A DNA stretch of 64,000 nucleotides from positions 60,166 through 124,165 of the forward strand of contig PJCV01000008.1 of assembly GCA_002837415.1 (NCBI GenBank), read 5' to 3'. Positions 48,761 to 57,600 of the stretch are shown here, in pieces; the stretch's first letter is position 1; each line of letters opens with the position of its first letter. The position numbers were made by a program, and so were the translations under genes. The stretch comes from Actinomycetales bacterium SN12 (GTDB lineage: Bacteria; Actinomycetota; Actinomycetes; Actinomycetales; Microbacteriaceae). The notes under the pieces are model-generated. The model worked only from the letters and a program-made list of their open reading frames with translations. It was not told the DNA's origin and did no database searches.

Positions 48761-49582
48761 TTGGCCGAAGAAATCGTTCCGACCGAGCCTGCGGGCACCC
48801 CGAAGCTCTCGCGTCGGCGAGCACCTCGCGGAGCCCGCTCGAGCGTCAAGCCGATGCGCACCGTCGCCATCCTGGGCGCCGTGGGCGCGCTGGTCGCCGG
48901 CGTCGCGCTTCCCGCCCTGGCGTCAGCCAAGCCCACCCCGAGCGCAGCCACCACGCTGCAGCAGATGGCGTTCGACGATGCGCAGTCCCTCGTGGTCGCA
49001 TCGGAGGCCACGAGCGCTCCGCTCGAGCGCGGCTCGTACTCCGCGACGACGCCCGATGAGATCGAGAAGAAGAAGGCCGAAGAGGCCGCGAAGGCCCGCG
49101 CCGCCGCAGCCGCGGCAGCAGCCCGCGTCGCCTCGAGCTCCGGCAGCAGCATCAGCGACGCCGATCTCCAGCTCATCTCGGCGGGTTCCGGCGCGGTGCG
49201 CTCCCCGCTGCCGCAGGGCTCGTACTCCGTCAGCCGCACCCTCAGTGCCAGTCACAACGGCGCCGACATGGTCGCGCCCGCCGGCACCCCGATCTTCGCC
49301 GCCACCGGCGGCGTGGTCCGCATCTCGTCCGAGAGCCACTTCGGCTACGGCGTCGCGGTGGTGATCGACTCCGTGATCGGCGGCCAGCGCGTCTCCACCC
49401 TCTACGGCCACATGACCAACGGCACCCGCGCCGTGCAGACCGGTCAGACGGTGGAGCCCGGTCAGTTCATCGGCAAGGTCGGCAACACCGGTCACTCCTT
49501 CGGCGCTCACCTGCACTTCGAGGTCAAGGTCAACGGCTCGCTCGTCGAGCCCATCGGCTGGCTGCGCGTCAACGCCGGCTGA
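48761..49582 (+). CDS. M23 (LytM) family peptidase
   Basis: 273-residue envelope protein. The TTG at 48761 is preferred because AGGAGG lies eight bases upstream. A basic N-terminus of about 35 residues leads to a signal-anchor or signal peptide (TVAILGAVGALVAGVALPALASA), a helical Lys/Glu/Ala region (about 95-130), and the LytM domain with ASHNGADMVAP (HxxxD) and HLHFEV zinc ligands. Acts on peptidoglycan cross-bridges, or regulates other hydrolases. Confidence 0.9.
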   Translation: MAEEIVPTEPAGTPKLSRRRAPRGARSSVKPMRTVAILGAVGALVAGVALPALASAKPTPSAATTLQQMAFDDAQSLVVASEATSAPLERGSYSATTPDEIEKKKAEEAAKARAAAAAAAARVASSSGSSISDADLQLISAGSGAVRSPLPQGSYSVSRTLSASHNGADMVAPAGTPIFAATGGVVRISSESHFGYGVAVVIDSVIGGQRVSTLYGHMTNGTRAVQTGQTVEPGQFIGKVGNTGHSFGAHLHFEVKVNGSLVEPIGWLRVNAG

Positions 49583-49684
49583 TCGGCCGCCGTCCCGATC
49601 GGCACGCCGTTCAGATGCACTGCATCCGCTGTTCATGCGGATGGGTTACCCTGAACCCGTCGTCGAACGGACGGGAGGAAGCCG

Positions 49685-49795
49685 ATGAGCTCGATACCGG
49701 GCATCCGCACCATGGATGCGCTCGGTCGTCTGGCCCTTCGGCAATGCCCGCAGATCCATCTCGGTCTGACCGAGCGCAAGAGGCGCTGTCTGTAG
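49685..49795 (+). CDS. Possible 36-residue peptide gene
   Basis: Short frame MSSIPGIRTMDALGRLALRQ continuing to a basic end KRRCL, with GGGAGGAA five bases upstream and a TACCCT box about 35 bases before the ATG. Its last codons run into the terminator hairpin at 49780-49805. Could also be the coding-like part of a small RNA. Function unknown. Confidence 0.45.
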   Translation: MSSIPGIRTMDALGRLALRQCPQIHLGLTERKRRCL

Positions 49796-49805
49796 ACAGC
49801 GCCTC
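49780..49805 (+). terminator. Terminator after the small peptide gene
   Basis: Perfect 11-bp stem GAGGCGCTGTC / GACAGCGCCTC with TGTA loop, followed by TTCCTG. Overlaps the end of the 36-codon frame. Confidence 0.75.
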
Positions 49806-49896
49806 TTCCTGTATCCGCGTGCCCTCCTGATCCGCCGACGTCGTGTGAGTCGAGAGTGCCGGGAAGCCATCCCGGCGGATCGAGAGGATGACGACG

Positions 49897-50394
49897 ATGC
49901 GCACGCTGGTTTTGAATGCCGGATACGAACCGCTGACGGTGGTCTCGTTCAAGAGAGCCATGGTGCTCGTGATGAACGACAAGGCCAGCGTGATCGAGCG
50001 CGTCGAGAACGATCCGGTCATCGCGGGATGCCGGCGCTTCGATCGGCCCGTGGTGATCCTGCTCACCCGGTACGTGCGCGTGCCGGCCGCGCGTCGGCAG
50101 CCGGTCACCCGTCGTGGAGTGCTGCGGCGAGATGACCACCGGTGCGGATACTGCGGAAAGGCGGCGTCGACCATCGACCACATCATGCCGCGCTCGCGCG
50201 GGGGAGCGGACAGCTGGGAGAACCTCGTGGCGTGCTGCCTTCGCTGCAACAACGCCAAGAGCGATCGCACGCCGCAGGAGATGGGCTGGGTGCTGCATCG
50301 CGCGCCGCGTGCCCCGCACGGCGGGACGTGGGTCGTGCGCGGGGCCGAGCGCGGGGATCCGGTCTGGGAGCGGTACCTGGCGCTGGCGGCGTAG
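49897..50394 (+). CDS. HNH endonuclease
   Basis: 165-residue actinobacterial HNH protein. It begins MRTLVLNAGYEPLTVVSF and has the HNH core with two CxxC pairs: CGYCG, IDHIMPRSRGGADSWENLVACCLRCN, ending KSDRTP. The ATG at 49897 has GAGAGG nine bases upstream and gives the family's usual start; an in-frame ATG at 49888 is the alternative. Chromosomal copies of this family are common and not linked to a mobile element here. DNA target unknown. tRNA-Arg follows. Confidence 0.9.
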   Translation: MRTLVLNAGYEPLTVVSFKRAMVLVMNDKASVIERVENDPVIAGCRRFDRPVVILLTRYVRVPAARRQPVTRRGVLRRDDHRCGYCGKAASTIDHIMPRSRGGADSWENLVACCLRCNNAKSDRTPQEMGWVLHRAPRAPHGGTWVVRGAERGDPVWERYLALAA

Positions 50395-50423
50395 GCCTGG
50401 GCCGACGACTAGACTTGTCGGGC

Positions 50424-50497
50424 GCCTTCGTAGCTCAGTCGGATAGAGCGGCCCTCTCCTAAAGGGCAGGTCGCAGGTTCGAATCCTGTCGAGGGCA
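50424..50497 (+). tRNA. tRNA-Arg (anticodon CCT)
   Basis: Acceptor stem GCCTTCG / CGAGGGC, anticodon arm GCCCT-CTCCTAA-AGGGC with anticodon CCT, T loop TTCGAAT; CCA not encoded. TAGACT (50410-50415) is its -10 box. Confidence 0.95.
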
Positions 50498-50503
50498 CGT
50501 ACT

Positions 50504-50539
50504 CGAAGAGCGGGCCGCCCGAGGGCGGCCCGCTCTTCG
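50504..50539. terminator. Terminator between tRNA-Arg and lsr2
   Basis: Perfect 16-bp stem CGAAGAGCGGGCCGCC / GGCGGCCCGCTCTTCG with a CGAG loop, in the convergent gap. Confidence 0.9.
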
Positions 50540-50551
50540 TCTCATCCGAGC

Positions 50552-50896
50552 TCAGTGCGCGGCGTGGTACGCCTCGAGCACGTCGGCGGCGATCCGCCCG
50601 CGCTCCGAGACCTTCATGCCCTGCTTCTTCGCCCACTCGCGGATCTCGACCGTATCCGAGCTGCCCGCTGAGCGGCGGCGCGGCGTGGACGAGCGGGTGG
50701 CGGTGGATCCTGCGGCGCGTCGGCCGGCCTCGATGTACGGTGCCAGAGCGTCCCGCAGCGCCTCCGCGTGGGAATTCGTCAGATCGATCTCATAAGCGAC
50801 ACCATTCAGTGCGAAATGAACGGTCTCTCCTTCGCCGACATCGAGAAGCGTTCCATCGATATCGTCGACCAGCTGGTGCACAATTCTTCGAGCCAT
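50552..50896 (-). CDS. lsr2: Nucleoid protein Lsr2
   Basis: 114-residue H-NS-like protein that bridges DNA and silences AT-rich genes. The N-terminal dimerisation domain (MARRIVHQLVDDIDGT, then YEIDLTNSHAEALRDALAPYI) is linked by a Ser/Thr/Arg tract to the C-terminal DNA-binding domain (IREWAKKQGMKVSERGRIAADVLEAY). The AT-hook-like Arg-Gly-Arg is RGR near residue 99. TACCCT lies six bases before the ATG. The 5' part of the gene and its upstream DNA are clearly less GC-rich than neighbours. Confidence 0.95.
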   Translation of the reverse strand: MARRIVHQLVDDIDGTLLDVGEGETVHFALNGVAYEIDLTNSHAEALRDALAPYIEAGRRAAGSTATRSSTPRRRSAGSSDTVEIREWAKKQGMKVSERGRIAADVLEAYHAAH

Positions 50897-50982
50897 GACA
50901 ATAGGGTATTTGAATTCCTCCAGTCACCGCAATCGACGCGTGCATTCATATTGAGAATGCGCCGCGTGAAATGTCCCGGCGG

Positions 50983-51837
50983 TCAGGGAAGAAGGCCCGC
51001 GCGCCGGGCGCGCGCGACCGCGGCATGCCGCGTCGACGCGTCGAGTTTCGACATGGCCGCACTCAGATATGCCTTCACCGTGCCTTCACGCAATCCCAGC
51101 TGCGTGGCGATCTCCGCATTCGTCGCGCCCAGCGCGGCACACGCGAGCACGTCCGTCTCGCGCGGGGAGAGGCGCACCGTCGCCAGCGGCGCCGTCGCGG
51201 TCGGCGGCTCGGCGGCGGATGCGCCCACCAGGCGTCGTTGCACGGCGGCGATGCGCTTTCGGAGCCCCTCATCACTCACCGACGCGGCGATGCTGCGCAG
51301 CTCGGCGAAGCTCTCCCGAAGGTCTTCGAGGTGCGAGCCGTGCACCGCCTGATCCCGCCGGATCGAACGCATGCGACGCTCCACCTCGTCCCGGATGCGC
51401 AATTCGTTCGCGACGTTCTGCGCCACGCTCATCGCCGGAGCGGTCGTGAAGCCGCCGACGTGCGATTCCTCCCATGCGCCCGCGTAGAGCACGCCGCGAG
51501 GGCGCCCTTCGACGACGATCGGCAGTGCGAGCAGAGTGCGCAAGCCCTCGCCGAGAACGAACACGTCGTAGTCGTGCGTGATCTGCTGCGAGGTGCGGTA
51601 GTTGCTCGTCATCCGGGGTCGCAGCTCGATCATCGCGCGGCCGCCGAGCCCGCGCTCCGGACGGACGGTCAATCCGTCCAGGCTGTGCGTGCGATTGCCG
51701 ACGATGCTGGTGACCCGCACGACACCGTCTTCGATGAGTCCGCCGAACGCGACCGGGAAGCGGGTGCGGCGCGCGAGTTCCCGCACCCCGACCGCCACGG
51801 GATCCTCTTCGGCGCCCCGGTGCTTGTCCGATTCCAC
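50983..51837 (-). CDS. LuxR-family regulator with GAF-like domain (RamA-like)
   Basis: 284-residue regulator. A GAF-like sensory region (about 15-150: RTRFPVAFGGLIEDGVVRVTS, LLALPIVVEGRPRGVLYAG) is followed by a helical linker and a C-terminal LuxR helix-turn-helix (about 222-280: LSPRETDVLACAALGATNAEIATQLGL). The GTG at 51837 starts where similarity begins; the frame is open beyond it. Divergent from a DUF485-symporter pair. In Corynebacterium the GAF-LuxR regulator RamA activates acetate genes including the mctBC uptake system, so an analogous role is inferred. Confidence 0.8.
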   Translation of the reverse strand: MESDKHRGAEEDPVAVGVRELARRTRFPVAFGGLIEDGVVRVTSIVGNRTHSLDGLTVRPERGLGGRAMIELRPRMTSNYRTSQQITHDYDVFVLGEGLRTLLALPIVVEGRPRGVLYAGAWEESHVGGFTTAPAMSVAQNVANELRIRDEVERRMRSIRRDQAVHGSHLEDLRESFAELRSIAASVSDEGLRKRIAAVQRRLVGASAAEPPTATAPLATVRLSPRETDVLACAALGATNAEIATQLGLREGTVKAYLSAAMSKLDASTRHAAVARARRAGLLP

Positions 51838-51946
51838 TGATACCAACTTTCGGGGGTGACGACAGGGCCCGCCGGTTTCGTAGCGTCGACCATACCACCG
51901 TGTGAATTCCCTCACGCGGACGACGGACATGTGGCAAGGAGGCCCC

Positions 51947-52294
51947 ATGACTCAACCGACGACGCGCGATTCCTCTCCGGGAATCGACTACATCGCTGTC
52001 GAGGAATCAGAGAGATTCCAGGGATTGAGGCGACTGCAGCGCTCGTTCATCTTCCCGATGGCCGCGTTCTTCCTCATCTGGTATTTCGCTTACGTGCTGC
52101 TGGCCGCGTTCGCGACCGACTTCATGAGCCAGCGCGTCTGGGGGGACATCACCGTCGGCCTGCTCATGGGTCTCGGGCAGTTCGTGACCACTTTCGTCAT
52201 CACGATGGCGTATGTGTCCTTCGCGAACCGACGCCTCGATCCGATCGCGACTCAGATCCGTGAAGAACTCGAGAAGGCCGAGACGAAGGCATGA
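51947..52294 (+). CDS. DUF485 membrane protein (YjcH/MctB-like)
   Basis: 115-residue protein with two membrane helices (about 36-58 and 70-95), SFIFPMAAFFLIWYFAYVLLAAFATDFM being diagnostic of DUF485. AAGGAGG lies upstream of the ATG at 51947. It overlaps the symporter gene by four bases (ATGA), as yjcH-actP and mctB-mctC do. Probably an accessory subunit of the transporter. Confidence 0.92.
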   Translation: MTQPTTRDSSPGIDYIAVEESERFQGLRRLQRSFIFPMAAFFLIWYFAYVLLAAFATDFMSQRVWGDITVGLLMGLGQFVTTFVITMAYVSFANRRLDPIATQIREELEKAETKA

Positions 52295-53910
52295 CGACGA
52301 CATACCTGGCCGCCGAAGCGGTTCAGAACGACCCGGTGCTGAACATCGCGATCTTCGGCGCATTCGTCGCGGTCACGCTCTTCATCGTGATCCGCGCCAG
52401 TCGCAACAACAAGACAGCCGCCGACTACTACGCCGCCGGACGCTCGTTCACCGGCACACAGAACGGCTTCGCCATCGCCGGAGACTATCTGTCGGCAGCC
52501 TCCTTCCTCGGCATCTGCGGGGCCATCGCACTGAACGGCTACGACGGGTTCCTCTATTCGATCGGATTCCTGGTCGCGTGGCTCGTCGCACTCCTGCTCG
52601 TGGCGGAGATGATGCGCAACACGGGCAAGTTCACGATGGCGGACGTGCTGTCGTTCCGCCTCAAGCAGCGGCCGGTGCGCATGGCGGCGGCCCTGACGAC
52701 CCTCGCTGTCTGCTTCTTCTACCTGCTCGCGCAGATGTCGGGTGCGGGCGGACTGGTCTCACTGCTGCTCGGCATCGACGACAAGATCGGCCAGTCGCTC
52801 GTGATCGCGGTCGTGGGCGTGCTCATGATCGTGTACGTGCTGATCGGAGGCATGAAGGGCACGACATGGGTGCAGATCGTCAAGGCGGTGCTGCTCATCG
52901 CCGGCGCTCTCGCGATGACGCTCTGGGTTCTCGCGCTGCACGGCTTCAGCCTGAACACGCTGCTCGAGAGCGCCGTCGACAACTCGCCCAACGGCGAGAA
53001 GATCCTCGGCCCTGGCCTGCAGTACGGGGCGAACCCGCTGGACTTCCTCTCGCTCGGCATGGCGCTGGTGCTCGGCACCGCCGGTCTGCCGCACGTGCTG
53101 ATGCGCTTCTACACCGTGCCCACAGCCAAGGAGGCACGGCGGTCCGTGGTCTGGGCGATCTGGCTCATCGGCGGGTTCTACCTGCTGACGCTGGTGCTCG
53201 GCTACGGAGCCGGCGCGCTCGTCGGTCCGGAGCGGATCGCGGCGGCGCCAGGCGGCGTCAACTCCGCCGCGCCACTGCTCGCCCAGGCGCTGGGCGGTCC
53301 GCTGCTGATGGGCTTCATCTCGGCCGTCGCGTTCGCGACGATCCTCGCGGTCGTCGCCGGTCTGACGATCACTGCGGCGGCATCCTTCGCGCACGACATC
53401 TACTCGAACGTGATCAAGCGCGGGAAGGACGGCACGGGCACCGTCGACCCGAACGGCGAGGTCAAGGTGGCACGACGCACGGTGATCGTGATCGGAGTGC
53501 TCGCGATCGTCGGCGGCATCGGCGCCCAGGGGCAGAACATCGCCTTCCTCGTCGCGCTCGCGTTCGCCATCGCGGCGTCGGCGAACCTGCCGACCATCCT
53601 CTACTCGCTGTTCTGGAAGCGCTTCAACACGCGCGGCGCGGTGTGGAGCATGTACGGCGGCCTGATCGCTGCGATCGGCCTCATCGTGATCTCGCCGGTG
53701 TTCTCGGGCAATGAGAAGGCGATGATCCCGGGGATCGACATCGCGATCTTCCCGCTGAACAACCCGGGCATCATCTCGATTCCGCTGGGCTTCCTGCTCG
53801 GCTGGATCGGCACGATCACGGCGAAGACAGCCGAATCGCGTGCGCTCGCCGCCGAGATGGAGGTGCGCTCGCTGACGGGCTTCGGCGCCGAGAAGGCGGT
53901 GGATCACTAG
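52291..53910 (+). CDS. actP: Cation/acetate (monocarboxylate) symporter, SSS family
   Basis: 539-residue sodium:solute symporter with about 13 membrane helices. SRNNKTAADYYAAGRSFTGTQNGFAIAGDYLSAASFLG is the conserved N-terminal block, with the Na-site region DYLSAASF, and GLPHVLMRFYTVPTAKEARRS is characteristic of the ActP/MctC branch. It should take up acetate or related short monocarboxylates. Translationally coupled to the DUF485 gene and divergent from the LuxR/GAF regulator. Substrate preference is inferred. Confidence 0.92.
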   Translation: MTTTYLAAEAVQNDPVLNIAIFGAFVAVTLFIVIRASRNNKTAADYYAAGRSFTGTQNGFAIAGDYLSAASFLGICGAIALNGYDGFLYSIGFLVAWLVALLLVAEMMRNTGKFTMADVLSFRLKQRPVRMAAALTTLAVCFFYLLAQMSGAGGLVSLLLGIDDKIGQSLVIAVVGVLMIVYVLIGGMKGTTWVQIVKAVLLIAGALAMTLWVLALHGFSLNTLLESAVDNSPNGEKILGPGLQYGANPLDFLSLGMALVLGTAGLPHVLMRFYTVPTAKEARRSVVWAIWLIGGFYLLTLVLGYGAGALVGPERIAAAPGGVNSAAPLLAQALGGPLLMGFISAVAFATILAVVAGLTITAAASFAHDIYSNVIKRGKDGTGTVDPNGEVKVARRTVIVIGVLAIVGGIGAQGQNIAFLVALAFAIAASANLPTILYSLFWKRFNTRGAVWSMYGGLIAAIGLIVISPVFSGNEKAMIPGIDIAIFPLNNPGIISIPLGFLLGWIGTITAKTAESRALAAEMEVRSLTGFGAEKAVDH

Positions 53911-53959
53911 GTCTCTCCCCAGAGATACCCGAATGCCGCGTCCCCAGCGCGACGGGAGC

Positions 53960-53988
53960 GGAGCCCGGCGGCCTACACGCCGGGCTCC
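53960..53988. terminator. Terminator between the symporter and alkyltransferase-like genes
   Basis: Perfect 11-bp stem GGAGCCCGGCG / CGCCGGGCTCC with a 7-base loop in the convergent gap. Confidence 0.8.
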
Positions 53989-53995
53989 GGTTCGT

Positions 53996-54526
53996 TCACG
54001 ACCGCGTGGCAGACGAGTCGCGCTCGAGATCGAGCAGGTATCGCTTGCGCTCCGGGTACGCCCCGTAGTGGCCGGGTGTGCCGTCGGCGCGGATCACTCG
54101 GTGCACCGGAACGATCACCGACAGAGGAGTGACCCGGCATGCCGAGCCGACGGCGCGGGCCGCACCGGGGCTGCCGGCGATCACCGCGACCTCTCCGTAG
54201 CTCATGGTCTCGCCCCACGGAATGCCGCACACCGCCTGCAGCGCCGACCGGGTGAATCCGTCGACCAGACGCCAGTCGAAGGCGAAGCGCTCGTCGAACC
54301 GCACGGGCTCTCCCTCGAAGTACTCCTCGAGCGCCACCGTGAGCTCATCCGCGGCACCGGGGGCCGACACGGGCATCTCACCGATCCGCCGGCTGACGCT
54401 CTCGAGAAGCCACGGCACGCGAGGATCCGCCGACTCCGACAGGTCGAAGCTGACGATGCCGGCATCCGAGAAGACGGCGAGGGCATCGCCGAACGGTGTT
54501 GGTGCGAAGTCGTAGCGATAGCTCAT
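53996..54526 (-). CDS. Alkyltransferase-like protein (Ogt fold, catalytic Cys replaced by Val)
   Basis: 176-residue protein with the two-domain layout of O6-alkylguanine-DNA alkyltransferase. The N-terminal RNase-H-like part and C-terminal DNA-binding part (FTRSALQAVCGIPWGETMSYGEVAVIAG, with SPGAARAVGSACRVTPLSVIVP, then HRVIRADGTPGHYGAY) are well kept. At the active site, where the family has PCHR, the sequence reads PVHR: Val141 (codon at 54104-54106) replaces the methyl-accepting Cys. It therefore cannot take alkyl groups there and resembles alkyltransferase-like (ATL) proteins that flag lesions for nucleotide excision repair. CAGGAT lies six bases before the ATG. Confidence 0.85.
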   Translation of the reverse strand: MSYRYDFAPTPFGDALAVFSDAGIVSFDLSESADPRVPWLLESVSRRIGEMPVSAPGAADELTVALEEYFEGEPVRFDERFAFDWRLVDGFTRSALQAVCGIPWGETMSYGEVAVIAGSPGAARAVGSACRVTPLSVIVPVHRVIRADGTPGHYGAYPERKRYLLDLERDSSATRS

Positions 54527-54696
54527 GCCCCCATCCTGCTCCCCGTCCGCGCCCCCGGGACGGCGCTATGACGCAGTCGGTGTACAACCCGGATCGACGG
54601 GCCGCCTGTGCAGGGCGATACCCCAAAAGGACGCGGAATCCTCGCGAAACGGCCAGGAATACCGCTGGCCGCGCCTGTCGCGCCTAGGCTTGCCGT

Positions 54697-57600
54697 GTGT
54701 GGCGACGAGAGGCGAAGGATGCTGAGCGCGCGACCCAGCCGGTCGCAGTGACGCTTGGCGATCTCAGCAACTCGTCAACCGGCGTCGGTATCGCGCACGC
54801 CGCGGAGGAACGTCGCACCAGCCTGCGCGCCCAGGCCGCCGACCTGGGCGGGGCGTCGCCGCTCATCAGCTTCGTCGACGCGCCCGAATCCGTCGTCGAC
54901 ATCTCCCGCGCGCACCCGGGAAGCCTGCCGCAGTTCATCACCGGCCGCTCCACGCTGCTGTCGAACCTGTTCCGCGACGAGGTGGGACTGCGGACCGCGC
55001 GCATGGCCGCCGAGCGCATCACGGCGCGCAATACAGAGCTGCGCACGGTGCGCGGCATCGACGCCGTGCGCCTCGCGGTGGGCATCACACGGTGGCGCAT
55101 CGGCGGCGCGCAGTTCGCCGCCCCTGTGCTGCTGCGTCCGCTGGCGATCCGGCGTCATCACGCCGACTTCGAGCTGAAGCTGCACGGTCGCTTCGAGGTC
55201 AACCCCGAACTGGTGCGCGTCGCGCGCGAGCACTTCGGGCTCGACCTCGACCCCGCCGGGCTGGCATCCCTCGCCTACGACGGCGGCATCTTCAAGCCGC
55301 AGCCGGTTATCGACCAGCTGCGCGCCCTGACCCGCTCCATCGACACGTTCTCGGTGAACCCGCGCCTGGTGGTGTCGACCTTCGCCGATGTCGCCGATGC
55401 CATGGTGCGCGACATGGTCGACCTCGACCATCCCGTGCTCAACGCGCTCGCCGGACACGTCGCCGACCGCGAGCAGGTCACCGCGCCCCGCGAACTGCCT
55501 GCCGCGGCAGGGCCTGATGATCGTGCGCCCGCCTCGGAGAGTCTTCTCCTCGATGCCGACTCCGAGCAGGAGGAGGTGCTCGCGCGCATCGCCGCCGGGC
55601 ACTCCCTCGTGGTCTCGACGCTGCCGGGCACAGGAGGCACGCAGACGGTCATCAACGCGCTCGGCGGCTTCGTGCGCTCCGGGCGGCGCGTCCTGGTCGT
55701 GTCCGCGCGCAGGTCCACGCTCGACGGCGTGCGTCATCGTCTCGCCGGCGTCGGTCTCGACGCGCTCGCCGTGTCACCCGATCGGGCGCGACGCGACCTC
55801 ATCACCGCGATCACCCGCAGCGAGAAGGCCGTCCAGCCCAAGGCCGCCGAGCTCGACGAGGCGCTGGTGCGTCTGCGCACCGTGCTGCGCGACTACCGCG
55901 GGGCGCTGGGGGAGCCGGTGGGGCGCACCGGGGCATCCGTTCTCGACGCCACAAGAGAGCTCGCCCGACTCGCCTCGCTTCCCGTGCCGCCGTCGACCGG
56001 CGCCCGGCTGTCGATCCAGACGCTCGAGAAGCTCGCCGGAGACCGCAGGGATGCGGCGCAGGCGCTCACCCGTGCGGCCAAGCTCGGCGAGTTCCGATTC
56101 GGGCCCGACGACTCGCCGTGGTACGGCGTCAGCTTCGACAGCGCTGAGGCTGCCCAGCAGGCTCACGAGCTGGCGGGCCGGCTGCACGGCTCGGCCGTGC
56201 CCTCGCTTCTCGAGCGCGGGTACGAGCTGATCGCGCAGACGAGCATGCGGCCGTTCGGCACGATCGACGAGCTCGGAGAGTACGTGCGGCTGCTGCAGGG
56301 CATCCGGGATTCGCTCGACCGCTTCAGCCCGACCGTCTTCGAACGGCCTCTCGGCGAGCTGATCCAGGCGCACGGCTCGCGCCGGGACGCGCCCGGCATG
56401 TCGTCGGCCAACCGTCGCAGGCTCAAGAAGCTCGCCCGCGAGTACGTGCGTCCCGGTGCGCACGTGTCGGAGATGCACGAGGCGCTGCTGCGCATCCAGC
56501 AGCAGCGCACGCAGTGGCAGCGCTACGTGGAGGCCGGCGTCGCACCGCAGGTGCCGCTCGGACTCTCGGACGTGCACGTCGCGTGGCAGCGGGTCTCGGC
56601 CGAGCTCGCCGACCTCGATCGCGCCCTGAGCCGTCGCGAGCCGCTCAGCTCCCTGCCCGTCGCGCGTCTCGTGCGCACCCTCTCCGGCCTCGCCGCACGC
56701 TCCGCCGTGTTCGACAACCTCGTCGAGCGCACGCAGATCCGCGATGCGCTCGCCGATCTCGGCCTGCGTCCGCTGCTCTCAGACCTCTCCGTACGGCACG
56801 TGCCGGAGGAGCGGGTCTCGGCCGAACTCGAATTCGCCTGGTGGCAGTCGCTGCTCGAGCGGGCTCTGCAGGACGACCGGTCGCTGCTCGGCGCCAACAC
56901 CGCGGTGGTCGACCGTCTGGAGCGCGACTTCCGGCTCGTCGACGAGGCGCACACCGCCATGGCCGGCCCGCTGCTGGCCTGGAACCTGGCCAGCCAGTGG
57001 CGCATCGCGATCGTCGACGAGCCCGAGCAGGCCTCGCATCTGCGCCAGGCGCTCAAGGGGGGCGAGGCGACGACCGCCGAGATCGTCTCGGCGGCTCCCG
57101 ATCTCACGCGTGTGCTCGCACCGGTGTGGATCGCGTCGCCGTACGAGGTGCCGCTGATCCCCGAGTCGGTCGAATTCGATGCCGTGCTGCTGGTGGATGC
57201 CGCCGCCGTGAACCTCGCCGAGACCGCGCCGGCGATCCGCCGTGCACGCCAGATCATCGCGTTCGGCGACCCGGTGACCCAGCGTCCCACGCCCTTCACC
57301 GTCGCCACGGTGCCCGACCCGGACTGGGAGCCCGAGGTCGAGTTCGACGACGTGTCGGTCTTCGAGCGGCTCGCCGAGCTCCTGCCGGTGATGACGCTCA
57401 CCCGCAGCTACCGTGCCGGCGGTGAGGACCTCGCCGAGCTCATCAACGACGCGTTCTACGGCGGCGAGATCGTCTCGCTGCCATGGGCCGGGTCGTACCT
57501 CGGCCGCGGCAGCCTCACGGTGGACTACGTGGAGGGGGGAGTCGGCACTCCCGACCCCGACTCGGGCGCGGTCGAGAGCCCGGATGCCGAGGTGGCCCGC

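Noticed and set aside
49685..50394. Mobile intron or homing element around the HNH gene
   Set aside because: No intron structure, no inverted repeats, no integrase, and neighbours are ordinary chromosomal genes.
53996..54526. Functional O6-methylguanine methyltransferase
   Set aside because: The acceptor Cys is Val, so the standard annotation would be misleading; called alkyltransferase-like.
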